The translations under genes and the position numbers were made by a program. This document shows, one piece after another, positions 1-7,488 of a DNA stretch of 9,244 bases. The stretch is from Brachybacterium sp. (lineage in GTDB: Bacteria; Actinomycetota; Actinomycetes; Actinomycetales; Dermabacteraceae). Where the stretch lies: assembly GCA_030451965.1 (NCBI GenBank), contig JAKDNE010000112.1, forward strand, positions 1 to 9,244, written 5' to 3'. Within the stretch, counting starts at the first letter, position 1, and each line of letters begins with the position of its first letter. Under the pieces are notes generated by a model. The model searched no databases. It saw only the letters and a program-made list of their open reading frames with translations, and was not told the origin of the DNA.

Positions 1-291
1 GAACCAGCCGGAGGTGACGAAGCCGGCGAAGACCGAGACCATGATCAGCGCGGCGTCGTCGTCATCGAGCAGATCGGGGATCTCGCGCACGCCGCGAGCA
101 CCGACGACATGCTCGTCGAGCGCCTCGACGCGCTGCTCGAGGCCGAGGCCACGGTGATCGTCGGCTCCCGCAAGGACCACCCCATCGACGCCGAACGCCG
201 CCTGCACGGTGCGCTGCGCGCCCCTGACCGCCTGCTCGCCCTGTCCGTCCAGCGCTCCACCGCCTCGACCCTCGAAGGAGCCCACGCATGA
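1..291 (+). CDS. 3' fragment of an unidentified protein, possibly an NTPase (5' truncated)
   Basis: The frame is open from base 1 and ends at TGA 289-291; the start lies outside the window. About 96 residues are visible. A hydrophobic strand followed by acidic residues (VVVIEQIGDL) is followed by a helix (MLVERLDALLEAE), a second strand (ATVIVGSRKD) and, later, a third (RLLALSVQ). This strand-helix-strand order resembles the Walker B to sensor part of P-loop NTPases such as ABC-type or FtsK-like ATPases, but no Walker A is visible and the family is not identified. The stop overlaps the next gene's ATG (ATGA), so the two genes are very probably co-transcribed and translationally coupled. Small ATP-binding proteins do occur beside YhgE/Pip genes in actinobacteria, which would fit, but this is inference. 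An internal ATG at 109 is much less likely to be the start, since the upstream frame is coding-like. Confidence 0.5.
   Translation, partial: EPAGGDEAGEDRDHDQRGVVVIEQIGDLAHAASTDDMLVERLDALLEAEATVIVGSRKDHPIDAERRLHGALRAPDRLLALSVQRSTASTLEGAHA
274..280 (+). promoter_or_regulatory. Ribosome binding site of the YhgE/Pip gene
   Basis: GAAGGAG ends 7 nt before the ATG at 288. It lies inside the last codons of the preceding gene and supports this start together with the ATGA overlap. Confidence 0.7.
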
Positions 292-3023
292 ACCGCCTGT
301 CGCACCCCCGCACCCTCATCGTCGTCCTGGTGCTGCCGCTGCTGGTGGTCGGGCTCGGCATGTGGGCCCTCAGCGGCCGCGTGGACCGCCTCGACACCGT
401 GCCCGCGGCCGTGGTGAACCTCGATGAGGGCGCCGAGATCGAGAACGCCGACGGCGAGGTCCAGACCGTGCCCTTCGGCCGGCTGCTGGCGGGAGCCCTG
501 ACCCAGCCCGGCACCGTCGACGGGCAGGACACCCCGGAGACCACCGGTTTCGACTGGGGACTGACCAGCATGGACGACGCCGAGCAGGGCCTGCAGGACG
601 GCAGCTACTCCGCCGTCGTGGTGATCCCGGAGGACTTCTCGGAGCATCTGGCCACCATCGGCACCCCGGAGGCCTCCCAGGCGATCCTCGAGGTCACCAC
701 CAACGACGCCAGCGGCCAGATCAACACCCTGGTGGGCACCGCGGTCGCCGAGGCCTCCGCCTCCACCGTCGGCGGGCAGATGGCCGAGCAGTACCTGAAC
801 GGCCTCTACCTCGGCTTCAACGACCTCCATGACGGCTTCTCGGACTCCGCGGACGGCGCGCGCGAGCTCGCCGACGGCACCTCGGACCTCGACGACGGGG
901 CGGGCGAACTCGCCGACGGCTCCCGCACCCTCGCCGAGGGCACGAGCGACGCGGCCGAGGGGGCGCGGAGCTTCTCCGGCGGAGTGTGGACCTTCGCCGA
1001 CGGCACCTGGCAGGTCGCCGACGGATCACGCACGCTCGCCGAGGGTCTGGACGACCTGGCCACCGGCAGCGAAGACCTCGCCGACGGCGCCAACGGGCTC
1101 CAGCAGGGCATGCGCGGCACGGACGGACAGCCGGGCCTGCTCGACGGGGCGCGGCAGCTCGCCACGGGCGTCGAGGGCGACGGCACCGCCCAGAACCCGG
1201 GTCTGGTCGCCGGTGCTGATCAGCTCGCCACCGGTCTCGAGCAGTTCTCCGGCGGTGTCGCCCAGACCGACGCCGCCGTCACCGGGGACGGCACCGCCGA
1301 GAACCCCGGCCTGGCCCCCACCGCGCAGCAGGTCGCCGAGGGCACCGCCGAGCTCGGTCAGGGAGCGCAGCAAGCCGCCGACGGGCTGGCCGGCACCCCC
1401 GAGCAGCCCGGCCTCGCCCAGGGCGCCGAGGGCGTGGTCGGGTACTCCGAGGGAGTCTCCACTGTCCTGGAGGGTGACGGCACTGCCGCGAACCCTGGGA
1501 TGAACGCCCTGCTCGAGGGCAGCGGCACCGCCGAGGACCCGGGCATGACGGCGCTGGCCGATTCGATGGGGCAGTCCGCCTGCGATCTTGCCGAGCGCTA
1601 CCCCGATGACCCCCAGGCTCAGGGTCTGTGCCAGCAGTCCCAGGGGATGTCCGGGTACGTCGACGGCATGGACGGATACGCGGAGGGTCTCGACACGATC
1701 GTCAGCGGCGACGGCACCGCGCAGAATCCCGGGCTGACCGCCACCGCCCAGGGCGTGGGCCAGGGCGCGACCGACGCCGCGGACGGTGTCCAGCAGATCG
1801 CCGACGGCATCAACGGCACCGATCAGCAGTCCGGCCTGGTCCAGGGCACCCAGGGCCTGGTCACCTACTCCGAGGGCATCGAGACCGCCTTCACCGGGGA
1901 CGGCACTGCGGCGAACCCCGGCCTCACCGCCTCGGCCGAGCAGCTCGCCACGGGTGCACGCTCCAGCGCCGACGGCGCCGGAGAGCTGGTGACCGGGGTG
2001 ACCGGGCTGCGCGACGGCCTGGTGCAGTACGCCGACGGCGTGGATCAGCTCGCCGAGGGCGCCGACCAGCTGGCCGAGGGCGCTCGCGCCAGTGCCGAGG
2101 GTGCAGGAGACCTCGCCGACGGCACCGGTGAGCTGGCCGAGGGTGCGGACGATCTCGGCACCGGCGCGGACCAGCTGGCCGACGGCACCGAGGACCTCGC
2201 CGAGGGCACCTCTGACCTGGCCGACGGCACCGATGACCTCGCCGAGGGCACCGATCAGCTCGCCGAGGGCAGCGACGAGCTGGCCGAGGGGCTGCGCGAG
2301 GGCGCCGACTCCGTGCCGACCTACACCGAGTCGGAGCGCGCCCGGATGGGCGAGATGGCCGCCGCCCCCGTCGGGACCGAGGCGGAGCGGCAGAACGAGG
2401 CCAACGGCGCTGACACCGCAACCTTCCCCTTCGTCACCGGGCTCGCACTGTGGCTGGGTGCCTTCGGAACCTTCCTGCTGCTGCCGGGGCTGCGGCGCCG
2501 ACTGCTGGACCGGGCGCTGCCGATGTGGCAGGTGGTGCTGCGCTCCCTGGCCCCCGCACTGCTGATCTCCGTGGTGCAGACCGTCGCGGTGCTGGCGGTG
2601 CTCACCGCCATCGGCATCGCGCCGGTCTCCCCGCTCGCCGTGGGCGTGGTGACTCTGGCCGGTGCGGTGATGTTCGCAGCCCTGCACCAGGGCCTGCTGA
2701 CGGTGCTCGGTGCGCGCATCGGACGGATCGCCTCGATCGTGCTGATGGTGCTGCAGGTGGTGACGCTGGTGGGGATCCTGCCGGTGGAGACCGCACCGGA
2801 GCTGCTGCAGTCGCTCAGCTCCCTGATGCCGCTGTCGATCGTCACCCAGGGGCTGGTGCATGCCTCGCTCGGCGGCACCCTGGTCAGCACTACCAGCACC
2901 CTGCTGGCGATCCTCGCCTGGACGGCGGTCTCGCTGGTGCTGACCCTGGTGGCCTCCCGCCGGGCGCGGCTGGCGGATCGCTCCGAGCATGTGGGAGCCC
3001 GACCGGTCCCGGCGATGGCCTGA
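288..3023 (+). CDS. YhgE/Pip-family membrane protein with extended heptad-repeat ectodomain
   Basis: The 911-residue protein has the YhgE/Pip layout. A membrane segment lies at about residues 9-29, followed by a predicted extracellular domain (about 30-180). A very long x-x-x-L-x-x-G heptad region (about 184-680) comes next, then a linker (PTYTESERARMGEM) typical of the family. The C-terminal membrane domain has helices near 712-735, 748-777, 783-808, 814-834 and 868-890. Relatives include Bacillus YhgE, the lactococcal phage infection protein Pip, the SPP1 receptor YueB and the type VII secretion protein EsaA. No single function covers the family, and no EsxA-like or EssC-like gene is visible here, so function is unassigned beyond a cell-surface membrane protein, possibly transport-related. 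It is longer than the usual 600-800 residues because of inserted repeats. The only two cysteines, C432 and C448, sit in one divergent repeat and could form a disulfide. The gene is coupled to the upstream fragment. Confidence 0.9.
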   Translation: MNRLSHPRTLIVVLVLPLLVVGLGMWALSGRVDRLDTVPAAVVNLDEGAEIENADGEVQTVPFGRLLAGALTQPGTVDGQDTPETTGFDWGLTSMDDAEQGLQDGSYSAVVVIPEDFSEHLATIGTPEASQAILEVTTNDASGQINTLVGTAVAEASASTVGGQMAEQYLNGLYLGFNDLHDGFSDSADGARELADGTSDLDDGAGELADGSRTLAEGTSDAAEGARSFSGGVWTFADGTWQVADGSRTLAEGLDDLATGSEDLADGANGLQQGMRGTDGQPGLLDGARQLATGVEGDGTAQNPGLVAGADQLATGLEQFSGGVAQTDAAVTGDGTAENPGLAPTAQQVAEGTAELGQGAQQAADGLAGTPEQPGLAQGAEGVVGYSEGVSTVLEGDGTAANPGMNALLEGSGTAEDPGMTALADSMGQSACDLAERYPDDPQAQGLCQQSQGMSGYVDGMDGYAEGLDTIVSGDGTAQNPGLTATAQGVGQGATDAADGVQQIADGINGTDQQSGLVQGTQGLVTYSEGIETAFTGDGTAANPGLTASAEQLATGARSSADGAGELVTGVTGLRDGLVQYADGVDQLAEGADQLAEGARASAEGAGDLADGTGELAEGADDLGTGADQLADGTEDLAEGTSDLADGTDDLAEGTDQLAEGSDELAEGLREGADSVPTYTESERARMGEMAAAPVGTEAERQNEANGADTATFPFVTGLALWLGAFGTFLLLPGLRRRLLDRALPMWQVVLRSLAPALLISVVQTVAVLAVLTAIGIAPVSPLAVGVVTLAGAVMFAALHQGLLTVLGARIGRIASIVLMVLQVVTLVGILPVETAPELLQSLSSLMPLSIVTQGLVHASLGGTLVSTTSTLLAILAWTAVSLVLTLVASRRARLADRSEHVGARPVPAMA
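1176..1925 (+). repeat. 63-residue (189-bp) higher-order repeat marked by GDGTAxNPGL
   Basis: The decapeptide GDGTA(Q/E/A)NPG(L/M), or the variant GSGTAEDPGM, begins at protein residues 297, 333, 396, 411, 474 and 537. The 333-396, 411-474 and 474-537 intervals are each exactly 63 residues, or nine heptads. Two units (333-395 and 474-536) share a second marker, GT(P/D)xQ(P/S)GL, 36 residues into the unit, and end in YSEG(V/I). The unit at 411-473 keeps the start and the YAEGL end, but its middle is replaced by a cysteine-containing segment. The first unit (36 residues) and the one at 396 (15 residues) look shortened. A half-unit marker (GTDGQPGL) precedes the array at residue 277. Confidence 0.85.
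2043..2294 (+). repeat. Twelve consecutive 21-bp heptad repeats (xxLA(E/D)Gx)
   Basis: Residues 586-669 of the YhgE/Pip protein are twelve uninterrupted heptads such as DQLAEGA, EDLAEGT and SDLADGT. The matching 21-bp DNA units (ctggccgagggc-like and ctcgccgacggc-like cores) are similar enough to allow slipped-strand length change. This is the characteristic TIGR03057-type heptad of the family and probably forms an elongated helical stalk outside the membrane. Confidence 0.85.
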
Positions 3024-3032
3024 GCCACCTGG

Positions 3033-6000
3033 TCACTGGAAGTCCCTGGACCGGCCCGCCGCGGCCAGGTCCAGGGACGTCACCTCGTCGGCGACCAGGT
3101 TCACCGCCCCGCTGCGGTTCTCCACGATGCCGCGCAGCACGATCGCCCGGGCGGTGCGCAGCACGGCCCGGTGCCGCACCCAGAACCCCTGGGAGCAGAC
3201 GACGTTGAGGATCCCGGTCTCGTCCTCGAGGCTGAGGAAGGTGACGTTCCCGGCCGTGGCCGGACGCTGGCGATGGGTGATCACCCCGGCCACCCGGATC
3301 CGGGTGGAGTCCTCCACCTCCCGGGTGCCGGCGATCGAGAGCACCCCGTCGGCCGCCAGCTGCTCCCGCACCAGCGCCATCGGGTGCTCGTCCAGGGTGA
3401 TGCCGGTGGCCCAGGCGTCGGCGGTGGCGAGCTCCGCATCGCTCATCCCCGGCAGCATCGGCGCCTGCGCGCCGACGGCGAGATGGGGCAGGGTGCCCGG
3501 GGACTCCTGGGCGGCGGCTCCCGCAGCCCACAGCGCCTGCCGGCGCGTGCTCGCCAACGCGTCCAGCGCCCCGGCGGTGGCCAGCGCCTCGAGCTGACGA
3601 GCGGTCAGCCGCACCCGTCGGGCGAGGTCCGGGACGGAGCCGAACGCCCCGCCGCGCTCCCGCTCCCCCACGATCTTCTCGGCGGTCCCGGTGCTGATCC
3701 CCCGCACCTGGTCCAGGCCCAGCCGGATCGCGGGCCCGGCCGCGGCGGTCTGCCCCTGGACCTGCTCCCGCGGCGGATCCACCCGGTACCCGTGATGGTC
3801 CTCGTCGGTCTCCAGATCCGTGCGGGCCCGGCTTCTGAGCACATCGGGTCCGCGGGTGAGCACACCGTGACGACGGGCATCGGAGACCAGCGACTGCGGG
3901 GAGTAGAAGCCCATCGGCTGGGAGCGCAGCAGCGCCGCGGTGAACGCGGCCGGGTAGTGGCACTTCAGGTACGAGCTCGCGTAGACCAGGTACGCGAAGG
4001 AATAGGCGTGGGACTCGGGGAAGCCGTAGTTGGCGAAGGCGAGCAGCTTGCGGTGGACCGCATCGGCGTCCTCCCCCACGATGCCGTGCCTCGCCATCCC
4101 CTCGAACAGGGCGTCGGAGAGCTCGAGCATCTTCTGGGTGGAGCGCTTGGAGCCCATCGCGCGGCGCAGCTGGTCGGCCTGGGCGGGGGTGAAGTCGGCG
4201 ACGTCGACCACCATCTGCATCAGCTGCTCCTGGAACAGCGGGATCCCGAGCGTGCGACCGAGCGACTTCTCCAGCCGCGGATGGAGGAAGGTGACCGCCT
4301 CCTCCTTGTTCCGGCGCCGGATGTAGGGGTGCACCGAACCGCCCTGGATAGGTCCGGGACGGATCAGCGCCACCTCCACCACCAGGTCGTAGAACACCCG
4401 GGGCCGCAGCCGGGGCAGGGTGGAGATCTGCGCGCGGGACTCCACCTGGAACACGCCCACGCTGTCGCCCTCGCACAGCATGTCGTAGACCGCGGTGTCC
4501 TCCTGCGGCAGGGTGCGCAGCTCGAAGTGCTGGCCGTGATGCTCGCCGATGATCCGCAGCGCATGGTCCAGCGCCGTGAGCATCCCCAGCCCCAGCAGAT
4601 CGAACTTCACCAGTCCCGCGTCGGCGCAGTCGTCCTTGTCCCACTGCAGCACGGACCGGTCTGCCATCGCGGCCCACTGCACCGGGCACACCTCGATCAC
4701 CGGGCGGTCCGCGAGCACCATCCCGCCGGAGTGGATGCCCAGATGCCGCGGAGCATCCCGCAGCTGATGGGCGAGGGCCACGACATCGCCCGGAACATCG
4801 GCGTCGGCGAGCGAGGAGAAGGAGCGCTCGATCCGCTTGGCGAACGCGTCCTGCGCACCGGGGTCGTAGCCGAGCGCCCGCGCGGCATCGCGCACTGCGA
4901 GCTTCGCCCGGTAGGTGATGACGTTGGCGACCTGGGCGGCGTTCTCCCGGCCGTAGCGGTCGTAGACGTGCTGGATCACCTCCTCGCGGCGGTCGGAGGC
5001 GATGTCGATGTCGATGTCCGGCGGTCCGTCCCGCTCCGGTGCCAGGAAGCGTTCGAACAGCAGATGGTGGCCGACGGGTTCGACCGCGGTGATCCCCAGC
5101 GCATAGCAGACGGCGCTGTTCGCGGCCGAGCCCCGACCCTGGGCGAGGATCCCCTCCCCGGCGCAGAAGTCGACGAGCTCGTGGACGATGAGGAAGTAGC
5201 CGGGGAAGTGCAGATCGATGATGACTCTCAGCTCGTGGTCGATCTGTGCCCACGCCCCGGGGACCTGCTCGGGATGCTCCGTCGTCGGCCGTGGCCCGTA
5301 GCGCTCGCGGCCCTCGATCTCCACCAGCTCCACCAGCCAGCTGGCCTCGTCGTGCCCGGAGGGCACTGGGAAGGGTGGCAGGTCCGGGGCCAGCAGCCGC
5401 AGGTCCAGTGCGCAGTCCCGGCCCAGCCGCGCCGCCTGCGCGATGGCTCCCGGGTAGCGGGGCAGCAGCTGGGCCATCTCCTCCCCGCTGCGCAGGTGCG
5501 CGGGGCGGGAGGAGAGGTAGGGATCGGCCTGGGCCAGCGGCACCCCGGCCCGCAGAGCGGCGTGGGTGTCGGCCAGGCGCTTGTCCGCCGGGCGGGCGTA
5601 GTGGGCGTTGGTGGTGGCCACCAGCGGCAGCGAGATCTCATCGAGGCCGTGGTCCTCCCGCACCAGGCGCGCGCCCTGGGCGAGGGCGTCGTGCAGCTCA
5701 TCCGCCTCTCCCCCGCCGCCCGCGACCAGCTCCACCGCCACGTTCCCGGTGCCGAACAGTTCCACCAGGCGGGTGATGGCGCCTGCCGCCGCGCGGGCTG
5801 CCGCCTCCAGATCCCCGCTCTCCAGGTGCGGAGCCACGGCCCGGGTCACCGCCCCCTTCCGGCAGCCGGTGAGGATCAGCCAGTGCCCCTCCCGGGCCAG
5901 GCGGGACAGCTCCGCCAGCCGGTAGCGCGGGGCGGCCTTCTGCTCGCTGTCGAGGTGGGCACGGGCGATCGCGGCCGAGAGCTGCCGGTACCCGGCCGTA

Positions 6001-6458
6001 TCCCGCACCAGCACCAGCAGGTGCTCGCCCGCCGGGTCCGGGACCCCGGTGCGGGGCGCGGAGATGATCGGAGTGGCGCTCGCGGCCTTCGCACCGGGCT
6101 CGAGGCCCAGGGTGAGCTCCGCCCCGAACACGGTGGCGATGCCCGCCTCCCCCGCGGCCTTGGCGACGCGCACTGCCCCGGGCAGCCCGTCGTGGTCGAC
6201 CAGGGTGATCGCCCCCAGTCCCAGCCGGGCGGCCTGCGCGGCCATGTCCTCGGGGCTCGAGGCACCATCGAGGAAGCTGAAATGGGAGTGGGCGTGCAGC
6301 TCCGCGTAGTCGACGGTGCGCGCGGGCCGGTAGGCGTCATCGGTGTTCTGCCCGGTGTGCTCGATGACGACCGGCGGGGAGACCACCTCGGCGGGACGGT
6401 CCGAGAGGATCGCCTCGATGTCCTTCCATGCGGGCGGGCCCAGGAACCAGCCGGCCAT
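3033..6458 (-). CDS. dnaE2: Error-prone DNA polymerase DnaE2 (ImuC), C-family
   Basis: This 1141-residue C-family polymerase is the catalytic subunit of the ImuA'/ImuB/DnaE2 mutasome, which performs mutagenic translesion synthesis after DNA damage. A PHP domain begins at YAELHAHS (residues 51-58) with ITLVDHDGL (84-92). The palm carries PPDIDIDIASDR (479-490), with catalytic aspartates D481 and D483, and VKFDLLGLGML (617-627), with the third carboxylate D620. Conserved C-family blocks follow: ALIRPGPIQGG (697-707), FQEQLMQMVVDVA (742-754) and YGFPESHAYSFAYL (811-824). Next come a helix-hairpin-helix region (about 912-965) and an OB fold (about 1054-1130). The chosen start gives MAGWFLGPPAW, matching the usual DnaE2 N-terminus of the MGWxNPPxPW type and distinguishing it from replicative DnaE1. 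No frameshift or lost catalytic residue is seen. The ATG lies 2 nt after the HEPN stop, so expression is probably coupled to the genes upstream. Only a weak AGAGG ribosome site precedes it. Confidence 0.96.
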   Translation of the reverse strand: MAGWFLGPPAWKDIEAILSDRPAEVVSPPVVIEHTGQNTDDAYRPARTVDYAELHAHSHFSFLDGASSPEDMAAQAARLGLGAITLVDHDGLPGAVRVAKAAGEAGIATVFGAELTLGLEPGAKAASATPIISAPRTGVPDPAGEHLLVLVRDTAGYRQLSAAIARAHLDSEQKAAPRYRLAELSRLAREGHWLILTGCRKGAVTRAVAPHLESGDLEAAARAAAGAITRLVELFGTGNVAVELVAGGGGEADELHDALAQGARLVREDHGLDEISLPLVATTNAHYARPADKRLADTHAALRAGVPLAQADPYLSSRPAHLRSGEEMAQLLPRYPGAIAQAARLGRDCALDLRLLAPDLPPFPVPSGHDEASWLVELVEIEGRERYGPRPTTEHPEQVPGAWAQIDHELRVIIDLHFPGYFLIVHELVDFCAGEGILAQGRGSAANSAVCYALGITAVEPVGHHLLFERFLAPERDGPPDIDIDIASDRREEVIQHVYDRYGRENAAQVANVITYRAKLAVRDAARALGYDPGAQDAFAKRIERSFSSLADADVPGDVVALAHQLRDAPRHLGIHSGGMVLADRPVIEVCPVQWAAMADRSVLQWDKDDCADAGLVKFDLLGLGMLTALDHALRIIGEHHGQHFELRTLPQEDTAVYDMLCEGDSVGVFQVESRAQISTLPRLRPRVFYDLVVEVALIRPGPIQGGSVHPYIRRRNKEEAVTFLHPRLEKSLGRTLGIPLFQEQLMQMVVDVADFTPAQADQLRRAMGSKRSTQKMLELSDALFEGMARHGIVGEDADAVHRKLLAFANYGFPESHAYSFAYLVYASSYLKCHYPAAFTAALLRSQPMGFYSPQSLVSDARRHGVLTRGPDVLRSRARTDLETDEDHHGYRVDPPREQVQGQTAAAGPAIRLGLDQVRGISTGTAEKIVGERERGGAFGSVPDLARRVRLTARQLEALATAGALDALASTRRQALWAAGAAAQESPGTLPHLAVGAQAPMLPGMSDAELATADAWATGITLDEHPMALVREQLAADGVLSIAGTREVEDSTRIRVAGVITHRQRPATAGNVTFLSLEDETGILNVVCSQGFWVRHRAVLRTARAIVLRGIVENRSGAVNLVADEVTSLDLAAAGRSRDFQ
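3043..3077. terminator. Candidate hairpin terminator at the convergent junction
   Basis: The left arm TCCCTGGACCGGCC (3043-3056) pairs with GGCC (3063-3066) and GGTCCAGGGA (3068-3077), leaving one bulged A at 3067 and a 6-nt loop. The hairpin starts 20 nt after the yhgE stop and lies inside the last codons of dnaE2. It has no T tract on the plus strand, so it is at best a non-canonical intrinsic terminator for yhgE. It could also be only a consequence of coding in GC-rich DNA. Confidence 0.4.
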
Positions 6459-6460
6459 GA

Positions 6461-6913
6461 TCAGACGCCTCTCGCTGCCGCGCCGTCGTAGAGCGCCCGA
6501 GCTGCTGTGCTCGCCACGTCGGCATCCGCCTCGCCGACGCTGCGTGCCTCGTACCGCTGCTGGTTGCGCGACCGACGCATCTGATCGAACCGTCGGGCGC
6601 CCGACTGCCCTGGTGGCGTGGTGAGCACCGCTTTCAGGAAACGACCGAGCGCTTCATGCTGCCCTGGGCCGTTGGTCGTTCGGTATCCGTAGGCCGCCAG
6701 GAGTGCTTCCCCGACGTCATGCGCGGCGTCGTAGGTGAGGTTGTAGCGGCTCTCCGCCCAGGTGAGGTTGCCGAGGTCATCGAGGCGGCGTCTCGCTTTC
6801 TCCAGGAACAGCTCCGCACGTTGCAGGTCGACAGGCACCTGCTCCAGGCGACGTGCGGTGACGAGCGCACTGACAGCCTGGCTCTGCGCGGTATCGAGTG
6901 GGGTCAGGGCCAT
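6461..6913 (-). CDS. HEPN-like protein, putative toxin partner of the adjacent MNT
   Basis: This 150-residue, all-helical soluble protein is encoded directly after a winged-helix nucleotidyltransferase. Helices are predicted at about 6-22, 28-46, 52-76, 84-97 and 125-146. Conserved-looking blocks are YDAAHDVGEALLAAYGYR (61-78), NGPGQHEAL (81-89) and RRSRNQQRYEA (113-123). The last block occupies the position of the HEPN ribonuclease motif R-x4-6-H, but the expected histidine is Y121 (R116-N117-x3-Y121). In HEPN-MNT systems the HEPN protein is typically an RNase toxin and the MNT partner neutralises it by AMPylating a tyrosine. Whether this protein cuts RNA or is an inactive HEPN cannot be told here. 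The ATG has a good GGAGAG site 5 nt upstream and overlaps the MNT stop by 10 nt. HEPN identity rests on helical layout, motif position and the MNT neighbour, not on a database match. Confidence 0.7.
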   Translation of the reverse strand: MALTPLDTAQSQAVSALVTARRLEQVPVDLQRAELFLEKARRRLDDLGNLTWAESRYNLTYDAAHDVGEALLAAYGYRTTNGPGQHEALGRFLKAVLTTPPGQSGARRFDQMRRSRNQQRYEARSVGEADADVASTAARALYDGAAARGV

Positions 6914-7488
6914 GGCAGCTCTCCGAGGACGGGGACGGTGGGACTGGTGCGCACCTGGGTGTGGAACCCCGAGTCACGGTCGAACTCGGCGCGGTTGGTG
7001 ATGGTGGGGTTGACCGGGCGGTGCACGATCTCCTCGATCCGTCCGCAGGCGTCGTACACCTCGTCGGGGTCGGGGGTGCCGATGACCAGGACATCGATAT
7101 CGTTCGGGGCAGGCCCGTCGACTCCTCGCATCCGGGCGGCGAAGGAGCCGTGGAGGAACGCGGTCTCGATCCCCGGTATCTGGGAGAGCTCCTCCTGGAG
7201 CAGCGGGACCGGCCCGGTGGTGATGAGGAGGATCTCCCGGAGCGGTGCGAAGAGCGGACTGTCCGGGTCGGCGCGGAGCAGACGCGTGCGTCCTGCCCGA
7301 CGTTCGGTCAGGATCCCTGCCTGGAGCAGACGGGCGGCTTCTCGATGCACGGTGGGATACGCCAGCCCGGTCCGCTCGGCGAGCTGGGTGAGGCTCCGCT
7401 CCTCATCGTCGAGCAGGAGCGCGGACAGCAGACGTGCCTGACCGTCCGATCGGAAGATCGGTGCGAGCAGAGGCGCTTCAGTTCTCAT
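6904..7488 (-). CDS. Winged-helix nucleotidyltransferase (MNT) protein, putative antitoxin and autoregulator
   Basis: The 194-residue protein fuses two domains. Residues about 14-72 form a winged helix: LTQLAERTGLAYPTVHREAARL is the helix-turn-helix, followed by a wing (ERRAGRTRLLRA). Residues about 105-165 are a minimal nucleotidyltransferase of the DNA polymerase beta superfamily, with the GS motif at G114-S115 (LHGSFAARM) and the metal-binding pair D130-I-D132 (NDIDVLVIG). An acidic residue at the third metal position (around VNPTI, 159-163) is not obvious, as in some minimal MNTs. With the HEPN gene downstream it forms a HEPN-MNT-type pair, in which the MNT is expected to AMPylate and silence the toxin. 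The start at 7488 gives MRTEAPLLAPIFRS, the usual N-terminus of this wHTH-MNT family as I know it. ATGs at 7509 and 7548 are in frame, but the added codons are AT-rich (AAA, ATA, ACT, ACA) and look non-coding. The GGAGGGG before 7548 encodes the conserved EG of imuB. Confidence 0.82.
   Translation of the reverse strand: MRTEAPLLAPIFRSDGQARLLSALLLDDEERSLTQLAERTGLAYPTVHREAARLLQAGILTERRAGRTRLLRADPDSPLFAPLREILLITTGPVPLLQEELSQIPGIETAFLHGSFAARMRGVDGPAPNDIDVLVIGTPDPDEVYDACGRIEEIVHRPVNPTITNRAEFDRDSGFHTQVRTSPTVPVLGELPWP
6919..6924 (-). promoter_or_regulatory. Ribosome binding site of the HEPN-like gene
   Basis: On the minus strand GGAGAG lies 5 nt before the ATG at 6913, inside the final codons of the MNT gene. 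It supports this start and translational coupling of the pair. Confidence 0.6.

Noticed and set aside
1176..1925. GDGTAxNPGL motifs as RTX-type calcium-binding repeats
   Set aside because: RTX nonapeptides (GGxGxDxxx) occur in tandem blocks every nine residues; here single motifs recur every 63 residues inside a heptad array.
1026..2990. 654-codon open frame on the minus strand opposite yhgE
   Set aside because: It mirrors the heptad repeat DNA (repetitive LGALGE/GAVGQ-like text) and has no independent domain or start signal; the plus-strand protein matches the YhgE/Pip layout end to end.
5051..5058. GTTCGAAC as a possible LexA box inside dnaE2
   Set aside because: Actinobacterial LexA boxes have GAAC and GTTC halves in the opposite order with a 4-base spacer; this 8-base palindrome lies in the middle of coding sequence.
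2890..5253. 787-codon minus-strand open frame overlapping dnaE2 in another frame
   Set aside because: The Arg/Pro/Gly-rich translation is an out-of-frame reading of dnaE2 with no conserved motif.
3171..6491. 1106-codon open frame on the plus strand antisense to dnaE2
   Set aside because: It is a shadow of the strongly biased GC-rich dnaE2 codons: it has no recognisable domain and a low-complexity Gly/Arg/His/Gln-rich composition, while the minus strand carries clear polymerase motifs.
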